A stretch of DNA of 64,000 nt, taken from the NCBI GenBank assembly GCA_036346225.1, contig JARFIW010000113.1:25361-89360 (forward strand), in the 5' to 3' direction. Each line of letters opens with the position of its first letter. Within the stretch, counting starts at the first letter, position 1. The notes under the pieces were generated by a model. The model did not search any database and had not been told where the DNA came from. It saw only the letters and a program-made list of their open reading frames with translations. The position numbers and the translations under genes were made by a program. Below are positions 22,163 through 31,700 of the stretch, piece after piece. The stretch comes from Platerodrilus igneus (taxonomy: Eukaryota; Arthropoda; Insecta; Coleoptera; Lycidae).

Positions 22163-22720
22163 ATGGTACCTGCAAACGTTTTTAAGTGCGATCGGGGCCC
22201 AAAATACCTGGAAAATGCTCTCAAACGGCACCAGAACAAATGTCGTGGTGTAACATCGTCCACGGTTAAGCCGTCCGCAGCAAAGTACTTAAACTGTGGG
22301 ACTTGCGGTTTCGCTTTTACGAGAATGGACAACTTACGCGACACAAGGAAAACAGCACGGTATGTCATTAAGCCTTAAACGTTCAGCTCCGCCAGCTGTT
22401 AAAGGGTCTTGTACGAAACAACCACGAATTATGTGTAAAGTATGCGATTTCGAAATGGAAAAGTACATATGCCGCACACTTGAGAAGCAACAGACATAAA
22501 ATGCATCAGTTACCGCTACTAGCGACGATGGTGTAGAAATGGTTAGTACAGCGTTTAACAACTGTATGGCTAGCTATCGCATAAAGAACGCCAGTCTCGA
22601 CGATTGGAGTGCCCGAGTTTCTTTGGAAGCAGAAAGAACGATTTATTCGATTACTTAATAAAAAAGAATACAACATATAATCCGGAAAATACGTACGAGG
22701 TCTTAAACATCATTCCTAAT
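22163..22720 (+). pseudogene. Zinc-finger protein fragment in the right TIR
   Basis: ATG 22163 opens MVPANVFKCDRG, with LENALKRHQNKC completing a first C2HC-like finger (one Cys position is blurred by a frame error). A second finger reads YLNCGTCGFAFTRMDNL with the His helix shifted by one missing base near 22337. A third, CKVCDFEMEKY, precedes a His-containing helix. An acidic, Trp-containing tail follows across frames (VEMVSTAFNN at about 22535; a D-D-W-S segment near 22603). N-terminal C2H2 arrays followed by such a tail also occur at the start of some arthropod Polinton-type PolB proteins. I could not confirm that here, and no polymerase domain follows within the element. Confidence 0.55.
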
Positions 22721-23159
22721 AGTACAGCAACCTAATTAAGGTAGGTCAGTAAGCAATATTTAATTGCTGTTAATTGACTAGCATTTAGCGTACTTTCCTA
22801 TGTAAAACCCATTACATTGAATGTGTTTACCTCCACGTGGTGTCGCTGGACGGTAAAACATATTGTTAGGTTTACGATAATATGTCTTATTAACCGAAAA
22901 CACGTTTCCTCTTTTTACATTAATCTCTTTTGTTATAGCTCTATTTAAACAACACATTAATCTTTTTGTTACAGGTTAAACTAGTTGGATTCGGGTACAC
23001 ACCGGAAATAATGTTATACTTTGTAAAATTGTAATTAGTTTATTAAACTGTAATTGATAAAATAAATTTTCGCATGCTTAATTTATGTTAATACTGCACG
23101 TGTTTGGTTAAAGGATTGTAGATATTAAAAAGGAGAGGTGATTAGAAATTGATCTTAGT

Positions 23160-23450
23160 ACAAAATCTTAAAATTGGGGTAGCTCCTTAGGGATGATGCA
23201 ATCTGAAAAATTCCTAGAGATTCGGGTAGCTGAGAAAATTTATAAGAACGCTCAAAAGTCACTACAGGTAAGAAATCTTAAAATCAGGGTAGCTGCCTTG
23301 GCGGTGATGATATCTTAAAAATCTTAGAAATTGGGTAGCTGAGAAAAATTTATAAGAACGCTCAAAAGTCGCTACAGGTAAGAAATCTTAAAATCAGGGT
23401 AGCTCCTGGGGTGATGATATCTAAAAATTTTAAAGATTCGGGTAGCTGAG
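23160..23450. repeat. Subterminal tandem repeats in the right TIR (~108 bp)
   Basis: Units begin gggtagctgagaaaa and contain gaacgctcaaaagtc, ctacaggtaagaaatc and gatgatatct. Clear copies run at about 23225-23332 and 23333-23440, with a degraded one at 23160-23224. They mirror 13190-13510. Confidence 0.85.
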
Positions 23451-23727
23451 AAAATCTAATGTTAATTGATACCAAACAAGATAGGTTTATCTCGAAAGAT
23501 GCAATGGCTAGACAAAAAACTATTTGGTTCAGATGTGGAGGAAATGTGATGCTCATTTATCTCGAAAGATGAAAATGGTTAGTCGAAGAAAACTTTTGGT
23601 CCAGATGTGTGGGAAATGAGGATTCTCATTTCCCTTATGGGAATTTACATGTAAATTGGTCCAGATGTGTGGGAAATGAGGGATTCTGGGGGAAATGAGG
23701 CGGTGGATGCCCCAATTATACTCTACT

Positions 23728-23733
23728 TTTATA
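23728..23733. repeat. 6-bp target-site duplication, right (TTTATA)
   Basis: Identical to 12895-12900 and directly abuts the ACTCTACT end of the element. On the minus strand it falls in the Gypsy gag codons for ...EDIK. Confidence 0.88.
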
Positions 23734-24512
23734 TCTTCCCATATTTCATCCTCACAATGAGCAGGTAAAAAATCTTTCTTTAACCGTGACTCTAGAGAAC
23801 TCCAATCAGTTAATGAATTCCTCACACTTCTATACCAAAGAAGTCCTTCTTCCTCAAAAAACTCTACTGAACTATTAAATAAATCTACTTCCGATACCTT
23901 ATGAGACTGAACTAATTCATTTACTCTATCTAAAAATATATACAGCTCCTTAGGGTCTCCATGAAATTTTACGAACCAAGAACTAAAAGGTATTGGCGGC
24001 AAAAGATACGTCACTGTGTGCATAGGCACACTGACTGTTGAGGAAGATGCATTAATTGTATCATTATGGAAAGTGGATTCTGAAATTTTCTCCACTTTAT
24101 CATATAACTCAGCTTCTAGAATAATGACAGTAGCTATTGCTTCATTTTTAAATGTGATAGCCTCTTCAGGGTTTTCTAAAGGAACTTGCATTCTCTTAAC
24201 GCGACCAGACAAATAAGTCAACCTAGATTGAACCCTCTTAAAAACAGAATCCGAAGTATTTCCTTCAAATTCAGGCAAAATATTTCTTATCGAGTTAATA
24301 GTGGCATTAATTTCAGCAAATTCCACAGATAATTCTACTGTATATTCTGAAAGATCTATTAAACAACCTGATTTTCTAACTTCTTTTGCCAACAAACGAC
24401 CTAGAATTTTTCTTTTCTCAGAAACAGACCTAGTACTTCTTATACCACAAATATTTAATTCATATTCCAGTTCCTCTTTGTGTAAATATGCAATCTGATA
24501 AGCGTCTGCCAT
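23734..24512 (-). pseudogene. Gypsy gag, N-terminal part, interrupted by the long-TIR element
   Basis: The frame starts MADAYQIAYLHKEELEYELN at 24512, 260 bases inside the 5' LTR. It has a Leu/Glu-rich helical N-terminus, a proline-rich hinge (LLPPIPFSSWFVKFHG), and the gag core text EEEGLLWYRSVRNSLTDWS...L...DFLPAH found in Gypsy-type capsids. The frame is intact up to EIWEDIK, where the 10.8-kb element enters. Beyond that the apparent 319-residue frame merely reads into the element's terminal repeat. The remainder of gag resumes at 12894. Confidence 0.85.
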
Positions 24513-24746
24513 TTTTGGATTCAGTACAAAAAGTCTGATTAATCCTCACTAAAGTTATCGTTCAGTTACGACTACTAATAAATTCACCAACATCGACCAA
24601 ATGTACTAGCTCAAAATTTACTACTATAATATAAAATTTAATACTTCAGGCTTAACCAAGATTATTTCAGTAAATGTGAACTAACAAAGACAAGTTTAAT
24701 TATTCGAACGACAGTGAAATTTAGTCAAACGACAATAAAATTTAAC

Positions 24747-24771
24747 TCGAGTCCCACGTTTCATGCGACAG
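24747..24771 (-). promoter_or_regulatory. Candidate tRNA-Lys-type primer-binding site of Gypsy
   Basis: Directly inside the 5' LTR the minus strand reads TGTCGCATGAAACGTGGGAC. This resembles the complement of tRNA-Lys 3' ends (TGGCGCCCAACGTGGG type) with a few mismatches. The position, one base after the LTR end ...TATAACA, is what a primer site requires. Confidence 0.5.
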
Positions 24772-25034
24772 TGTTATAGAATTTCTACTTTTTGGTTAAT
24801 TATGCAGAGGGTGGCTTCAGTTAAGGTGATATAGAGCCAAACAGTGTTACCAAAAAGAATTATATAAGCACGCGGACTAGTCTCGGGGTCTATTCCTGCG
24901 GAGGCATAAGATGGGGGTCTTTTATTCATTAACTTGTCTTTATACAATTTTAGGGCGCCACTACGTCACAGACATAAACACCAAAAATAATCTTCTTAAG
25001 GAAAGACGTAGATGAACCTTAAGAGAATCAACTT
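24772..25034 (-). repeat. Gypsy 5' LTR
   Basis: 263 bases matching the 3' LTR at 8972-9235 with a few differences, including small indels near 24920. The match ends at 25034 (cttatacc here, ctttaaaa at the other copy). Gag begins 260 bases further in. No matching target duplication is seen outside the two LTRs. Confidence 0.85.
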
Positions 25035-25779
25035 ATACCTGAAAATAGATACTGAACAACAGTGTTTCTTATGCACTTTAACCTTGTAGCTAGAATTTTC
25101 AGAAATAAAACTATTACCTTGTTTGCAGATATGTAATAACGTTATTTCAAGCTCTTGTATATACAGAAAATTAGTCAAATAAATTAATCAAACAAATTCA
25201 TCATATAAATTAATCAAATAAATTAATCAAATAAATTAATCAAATAAATTAATCAAATAAATTAATCAACTATTTGATCAAATAAATTAAAGACAATCAA
25301 AATGACCAGACATGAAGTATAAAGGTAGTATCGATGCTGCATTTAAAAAAAACAGTTACTAGTGGGTGAAGCCCATCATAAAATTAATATTCCAAAACAT
25401 TACTCCAATGCTTCAAACAAAGATCTTTGTTCTCGGCTCACAAGGATAAGTTAAAGATTAGCTTATCATACAACTCATTTATGCTACATACATGTACTTG
25501 TTTAAGTAAACATGCAAGTCCAAGTGTTTACCTGACAGATGTGACCCAAAATTTTAAGATTTATTGGGAAAACGGTAGTTTTACACAGTAAATAAAGACA
25601 CGAATAAAAAAAAACTTATAAAGGAAATTTCTGTAGCATTAATTGTTAAAGAAACACAAAAACGTTTAGGAAGGAATGCAGGTATTGTATACGAAAGTCT
25701 TTGAAAAGGGAATAAGTTTAAGACCCGAAGGCTAACAATTCGGAAAAATTACAAATGAGAATGAAAGCAAATTATATAG
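25035..25779. other. Ordinary AT-rich flank; 13-bp tandem repeat at 25176-25290
   Basis: No gene recognised. Between 25176 and 25290 the unit ataaattaatcaa is repeated about seven times, some copies perfect. It looks like a simple minisatellite. The BEL sequence missing from the other side of Gypsy is not found here. Near 25365 and 25665 short stretches faintly resemble the core gene of the long-TIR element, too weakly to annotate. Confidence 0.6.
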
Positions 25780-28700
25780 TTATAAACAAGTCTGAAATAT
25801 TGTATACAGAAGCGATCTGAAAAAACATAAAGTGAAAAAGAAATGGAAAATACCAAAAAAACGGAAAAAGGTCTTTAAGAAAAAAATGTGAACAAGGAAA
25901 GGGAAGCGTAGTAGGAAAGAATCATAATGGTTAAAATCCAGAAAGAACGTAAAAAAGGTTTGTTTTGCGAATAGAACAGTTACCGTATGGTTGAGAAACA
26001 AAAGAATAGAGGAGTAAAACCAAAGATGCAAAGGAAGACTGCAAAATGGAACCAATTGCGAAAAGTTAAAGTAAAAAACGGGAAAAACCCGAAAGAAACA
26101 AATTTGGCCAATAAACGCTAATGGATTAAAAAAAGAATAAATGAACCAGAAGACTAAAAGGATTGAATCCAAAGGGTCGCAAAAAAAATTCCGAACATAC
26201 AAGAGTGAAAAACCATAAAACAGAAAAACAAAAAAATTGCCCATTAAAAAATAGAGTGAAAAAGATTGTGTATGTATGGTAGAAATTTATTTGTTGCGTG
26301 ATTTTCTTCGGTTGGTGGTTTTTTTTCCTTTACGACCAGCAATTGGGAATACAGTTTTGGAAGTTAAAAAAAGGCAAAAAAATTGGTTTTAACTAATTGG
26401 TTTTGTTTTTTTTGAGTTGGAATTGGATTTATTTTGAATTACCCAAAGGGCGTCTTTATTGGCTCCAAGGGAAGGTATTTGGCGGAAGGATTAAAATTTT
26501 GCGGAACAAATTGGTCGGGGGAGTGGACCTTTTGCTGTTGTTTAACCGCACGCCTCGGAAACCCTTTAACTCCTGGATAAACCAACCAACGGGATAAAAA
26601 AAACTGTCAAATCAAAAGGAAAATCTAAATTCGCCGGGCGGAAATTGCGAAAAATAAGGCGGGAAAACATTTCAGCGGACTGAAGTTGAAGTAGAAAAGT
26701 AGGTTACTGGGAACCAAAAATGAAAGTAGGTATTTCACCTAGGAGAGGGGTAGGAAGTTGGTGGCGGCGGGGATTTGGAGTGGAGGTTAAGGGTAATTAA
26801 AGGCAGAGACAAATTTGGTTGGGAAGGAAATTGCGGAAAGAAATAATAGGAAGTGTAGAAAAAAACAAAGAATGAAAGAGAACTTATTTAGATTAAAAAA
26901 TAAACAAACGTAATAATACAAAGAATAACCCCTCGCTACAGTACGAAAGGTAAAGAATCTACAAGATATAGAAATAAGTCGTAAAAGTAAAAATATTACT
27001 TTAAATGAGGGTAAAGGGAGGTAGGGAAAGGGAAGGTTTAGACGGAAAACGAAGGGAAATAAAGGTTAAATTTTGACAAAAAATTTAATTTCATTTAAAA
27101 ACATAATTTCAAATTCAAAGAAAAGGGAAGAAGGAGTTATAAGGACGATAAAAAGATAACTTGTTAGACAACGTTTAGGAACAAGGAAAACCAGAAAGCC
27201 ACCCAGAAACGATAGTTACTGACCAAACATCGAATTAAGGCCACTTAATTTAAAACTGAAAAAGGAACGGAAACCTTGGATTAGGAAACTAAAAACAAAA
27301 TTTCAGTAAGATTAAAAAAGAAATTTGCCCTGAATAATATGGGAAAATTTGAAACGGAAGAAAAAGAATTTGGAAACTTAAATCCAAGAGAAAAGGGGCC
27401 AAGATTTTGGGTATAAAAGAAAATGAACCGGATAAAAAGGATATGTGATTTAATAGGGAAGAAAAGGAGAAATACAAAAAGATAGAGAAAGGAAAACAGA
27501 GAAAAGAAAATTTGAAATTAATTTCCGAAAAAATTTGGGAAAGGAAAAACTTTAAAGGAACAAGGAAGAAAAGTGCAAAATAATAAGAGGAAATGGAAAG
27601 AAGACAAGATACAATTAATTAGAAATTTTAGGGATAAAACCGTTGGAAAAATTAAAGCCAAGGAAAGTTTAAAGAAAACGGGAAAAATAAGTGGAGAATT
27701 ATATAGAATTAAGGAGAGAACTAACTGCATAAACAGGATCAGAATTGAAAAAGACTTGGGATCTATTAGCGAGTTAATTAACAATTAAAGAGTGGTAAAA
27801 TTTTAATAACGCCGAACAATGGTGCAAGCAAAACTCCTAAAAGCCTGCGGTAACAAAACGTTCCTTTCCAACTTTGGTATATGTAATTTGAAAGGAAAAC
27901 CCAAAATTTCAAACTAATCAAAACTTACCAAAAGAAACGGGTAAATTTGAAATTTTTGAACCTAATTTGAAACCGTGTCAAAATATAAAGGAATTGGCAA
28001 AGGTGGAAAAAGAAGCCGAAAAAGGTTAAGGAAGGAATTTGGGTTTAGGCGAAACAGGGAACACGGGGGAAGCTCCTAAGTTAATGGAACAAGAAAGGGA
28101 AAGCATGTATATGGTTTGAGATCTGGAAAAGGCCCATTGAACCAATGGTAAAATTTGGGAAAAAATGGTTTGAAATTCTTCAAAAATTGGAATGATTTAG
28201 GGGTTAGACGGTTTAGGGTTCTAAATTTATACCCAAAGAGGGAAAACCAGGTAAAGGTTGACAAACGTAAGAAAAAGAAAACAATTAGGAAAGGGTAAGA
28301 CAATGTCCCTACCCCAATTTTAAACCAACAAGAAGAGGCAGGAAACCTTCAAATTTGCCCACTTTGGTTACACCAGGGCAAATTGTAATGCTTAGATTTG
28401 GCAAATATATAGCGGAATTAGCGCCTAGCAAAAAATTGGCCCGGCTCTTTTGAAATTTGGGGAAACCTTCCTAACAAAATTAACCTAAAATTTTAACCAA
28501 AACTAAAACAAATTTCTATTTTGAAAGGTTGGGGAAATAAATTAAAAACAAAGAATACAATATTTTTCAAACCTTACAAATTAAGGAATTTCTTAATAAA
28601 CCAAATAAAAATTAAAACAAAAAGGATAATTTAAAACAAAGAATTTAAAGGTTTCGTTCTACAATTTAACAAGAAAGAAACCCAATTTGTGTTCCCAAAA

Positions 28701-31700
28701 CCACCAAACAATAACACAAGGAAAAGATTGGAAAACCAAGTGTGGAAGGCCAGCACTTGTGGCTTTTGAAGCCTGGAAGGTTTAAGAAGCGAAAAAGAAA
28801 AATTAGAAACCCTTTAAATTGTTGGGTTAACGTAAATGAAAGATTTCTTTGGAAACAGGTAAAAACGAAAGGTACTTGGTAGGGGAAGAAAGAAAAGTGG
28901 AAAAAGGTTTAAAAATAGGAGAAAAAAATGTAGGCCCATTTTCGACTGAGGAATAGTGCGGAATTTAATTTTAAAGCGAAGATTTAGGAAAAGGAAAAAG
29001 GGCAACCTTGATTGACTATGAAACCGGTATTTAAAGATTACTTAAATTTAGAATTTACTACCCAAGGAATTTGAAATTAATGAGGTAATCCAACCAAACC
29101 CAAGATGGATTCTTGGGGAAAAGATTCCGGCTAAAATGATTGGATTAATTATTAAGGTAAATTAAAAATTGGTTGGGAAATTCTCGAATAATGTTAAAGT
29201 TGAAAAGGATTTACTGGAAAAAACCAAATTATTTCCGGCAAATGGGTCCAAAGTTGGTTGGGGGGGATTTTGGGTAGCCCAGGGTTAATTCTTCAACGAA
29301 CCGGAAAATTTGGGTTAAAATTAGGGAAAAAAAGAAAGGGAACGGTGAAAAATTACTTCCAAAAGAAGAAAAGAAGGAGAAGAACAAACCAAAAACCAAA
29401 ATAAAAAGTATAAACCCTACTAAAAAAAGGTTGAAACCAATCCGGATTTCGAAACAATATTAAATTACTAAAAGGAAATAAAAATTTAAAATTCAAATGC
29501 CCAAATTTAGGTAGGGTTGGGAAGGGCCTGGGTTTTCCGAAAAACAGAAATAAGGCCTTAAGAATTTTCAAAAAAACAATTTAACATAAAAAAACATTAT
29601 TTAACATCCTTGTAAAACGATTTACTGGAAGATTCCAAATAAGGGTTATCAAAAATTAACAATTCTTGTTGAAACGGTTTGGAATCTGACAAGTGAAACC
29701 CGGCCAATAAGGGTCCCTGACCAAACAATCTTAATTAGAACCCAACAAATTTAAAATCTGAAAAGGGAAACCCGGAAGGGCCCTTGGACCTTAAAAACTA
29801 AAAGAACAAAGGTTTCAAAAGTTAAAGCAAAGGGTTGCCTAAGATTCCAAAATACAAACTTAAATAGAAACAAATTGGAATTAACAATTAAACCCGCCTA
29901 GGGCGGCCTAGGGATCCAAAAAAATCCATGGAAACAAAGGTATCTGAAATTTAAAGAAGGGCGTCAGATCCAAACAAAACCAAGAACAAACCATTGGGTT
30001 ATTGAAAAGGGAAACAAAAAAAGGTTAAGAAAAGTGGGAAAAGGTACAAAAAGAGGAAATAGAAAGGGCGGAAACTTCAAATTTTTGGGGAATTTTAGGA
30101 TATAAAACCAAGCAAATAAAAAAAAGGAAAGTAATAGAAACAAAAGTTATAGATGGCAAAAATTTGAATTTTAAGGGAAATCTGATTAGCAGGAATAGGG
30201 AAAATGATGGACGGGTTCCTAACTTCAGGATTTGAAAACTTAAAGATTGAAAATGGTGGGGTAAATAATCAAGGAAACTTCCGCTGGAAAAAAAAAACTT
30301 TTAATTGTGTTATGAAACAAATTAAAAATTTAAAGTCATCAATTAAACTTATAAAAAAGAAACCATAGATTTAAAATTTTGAAAAAATTTCAAACCGTTA
30401 AAATTATTAAAAATTGTAAAGAGAATTAAAAAACTGAAGAAATGCTAAAAGAAATTTTTTCCAAAAGGGAACCCTTTTTTTGAAAGTGTTTAATTAAACA
30501 ATTTAAAAAGGGAAAGCCTGGAATAGGGTTTGTAGTTGGAAAAAAATTCCAAGTAAATTAAAAATTTTAAATCCAAAAATTTAATTATTTATTTTGGCAA
30601 TGTTTTTAAAAGGACAAAAGGTAATAAATTGGCGGAACGGTAAAAGTAAACATTGGAAATGAACGGGTGGTTATTGTTTTAATTGTCCTAAAGAGGTGAA
30701 ATTCAAAGGGTTTTTATTGGGGCAAAATTGTTATGGTTGTTTCAGATAAAGGGTTTGCTTCTAACAAGAAAAGTTAAATTTTGTTGGAAAGTTTAAAAAA
30801 TACGGTTGGGAAATTAAAAAATAAATGGTTCTTTTAAATTAAATAAACCCAAAACCAAGAATTACCCAAGATTTAACACCGAACTTACCGAGGTTTAAGG
30901 TTTTCTTTGTCCTAAAGCCAAATTTCCAAATGGGAAACAAAATTAAACCTTGGGCTTAAAAAAGAAAAGAAATTTTCGACCCCTTTGAAACAAGGAAAGG
31001 TTTTAAAAAATTGGGGAAATTAGGCTGTAAGCCACGAGGAAAAGAAAAAAAATAAATTTTTAAATGTTTTGGGTATGTAAAGGATTATTCTTTACAGGGT
31101 TTGGGAGGTTAAAAGGAAAAAGAAAATTTAAAACGGTAAATTGGGGTGGATGATAACATCCTCACAGGGTGGCGGAATATTTTAAAGCAAGTTGGAAAAA
31201 GAAGAAAGAACCTTTAGATTAGTTTGCAAAAGGATACTTTTAAAATGTTTGTAAAAGGTTTCAAAGATTTATTTACCCAAATTAGTTGGGTGTAAAATCC
31301 CAAGATGGAAACTTGACGAAAATAATTGTCCATAAAAATTGTTTGTTTTAAAAGTAACTCAAAATTTTAATATTCTTTTGTTGTTTAAAGGAATTTTTTA
31401 CTTGGAAAAAAATTTGGCAAATGTCTGTTTGGGGATTTTGGTGAATTCCCTCCCTTCATGGTTTGGTAAATTAGGGTATTTCTAGGCGGTTCACTTCTTT
31501 CCCGGAAAAGGAAAGAGAAAGGCCCCAAAACCAAAATCGGCCTTTCCTTAAACCCTTAAAATAATTTTCAAACGTCCTTTCTTTCAGGTAAAAATATTCC
31601 ATTTATTAAAAGAAATAAAAATTTAAAATAAATAAATATCCTGGAATTCCAAGTCCGGGTTTTCCTTTGAAATATTAAATGAAATACAGTACATTACATA

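Larger units (their letters stand above)
12901..23727. mobile_element. 10.8-kb long-TIR DNA element with 6-bp TSD; Polinton/Maverick-like ends (tentative)
   Basis: The element starts AGTAGAGTATAATTGGGG and ends in its reverse complement. It has inverted arms of ~3.54 kb (12901-16440) and ~3.76 kb (19972-23727) around a ~3.5-kb core, and a perfect 6-bp target duplication. A 6-bp TSD with AG...CT ends is a recorded hallmark of Polinton/Maverick elements. Arms this long with internal tandem repeats also recall fold-back elements. No integrase, PolB palm motif, ATPase or capsid protein could be read. The core has one frame-broken + strand gene, and the arms carry zinc-finger and Cys-rich frames. 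Family assignment is therefore open: a Polinton-like derivative, a fold-back element or an unnamed family. Confidence 0.85.
19972..23727. repeat. Right terminal inverted repeat of the long-TIR element
   Basis: Inverted partner of 12901-16440 and about 0.2 kb longer. It is less frame-damaged than the left arm in the zinc-finger region. Between 20350 and 20830 it includes degraded text matching the core gene (aaaaccgagggtcttacaac and following bases, against 19001-19100). Part of the core gene has therefore been copied into the arm and then mirrored in the left arm around 15700-16130. Confidence 0.9.
8972..25034 (-). mobile_element. Gypsy-type LTR retrotransposon (copy 1), split by a 10.8-kb nested insertion
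   Basis: The order on the minus strand is 5' LTR (24772-25034), tRNA-Lys-like primer site, gag start (24512), interruption by the long-TIR element (12901-23727), rest of gag, protease, RT, RNase H, integrase, and 3' LTR (8972-9235). The protease-RT-RNase H-integrase order defines Ty3/Gypsy. Without the insertion the element would be about 5.2 kb. Several frames are broken by homopolymer indels. No convincing target duplication flanks the two LTRs, and the integrase tail is cut exactly where the 3' LTR starts. Confidence 0.88.

Noticed and set aside
12901..23727. Assignment to piggyBac because of the Cys-rich frame
   Set aside because: The target duplication is TTTATA (6 bp) rather than TTAA, no DDD transposase core was seen, and the termini do not match piggyBac type.
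12901..23727. Calling the long-TIR element an endogenous virus with named capsid or polymerase genes
   Set aside because: No polymerase palm motif, ATPase P-loop or capsid signature could be read, so only the TSD and terminal features support a Polinton-like link.
25780..29571. Several minus-strand frames of 60-154 residues rich in Phe and Leu, looking like membrane proteins
   Set aside because: They are the translation of A/G-rich homopolymer text. Composition is abnormal, no motif is present, and they share no frame with any known element.
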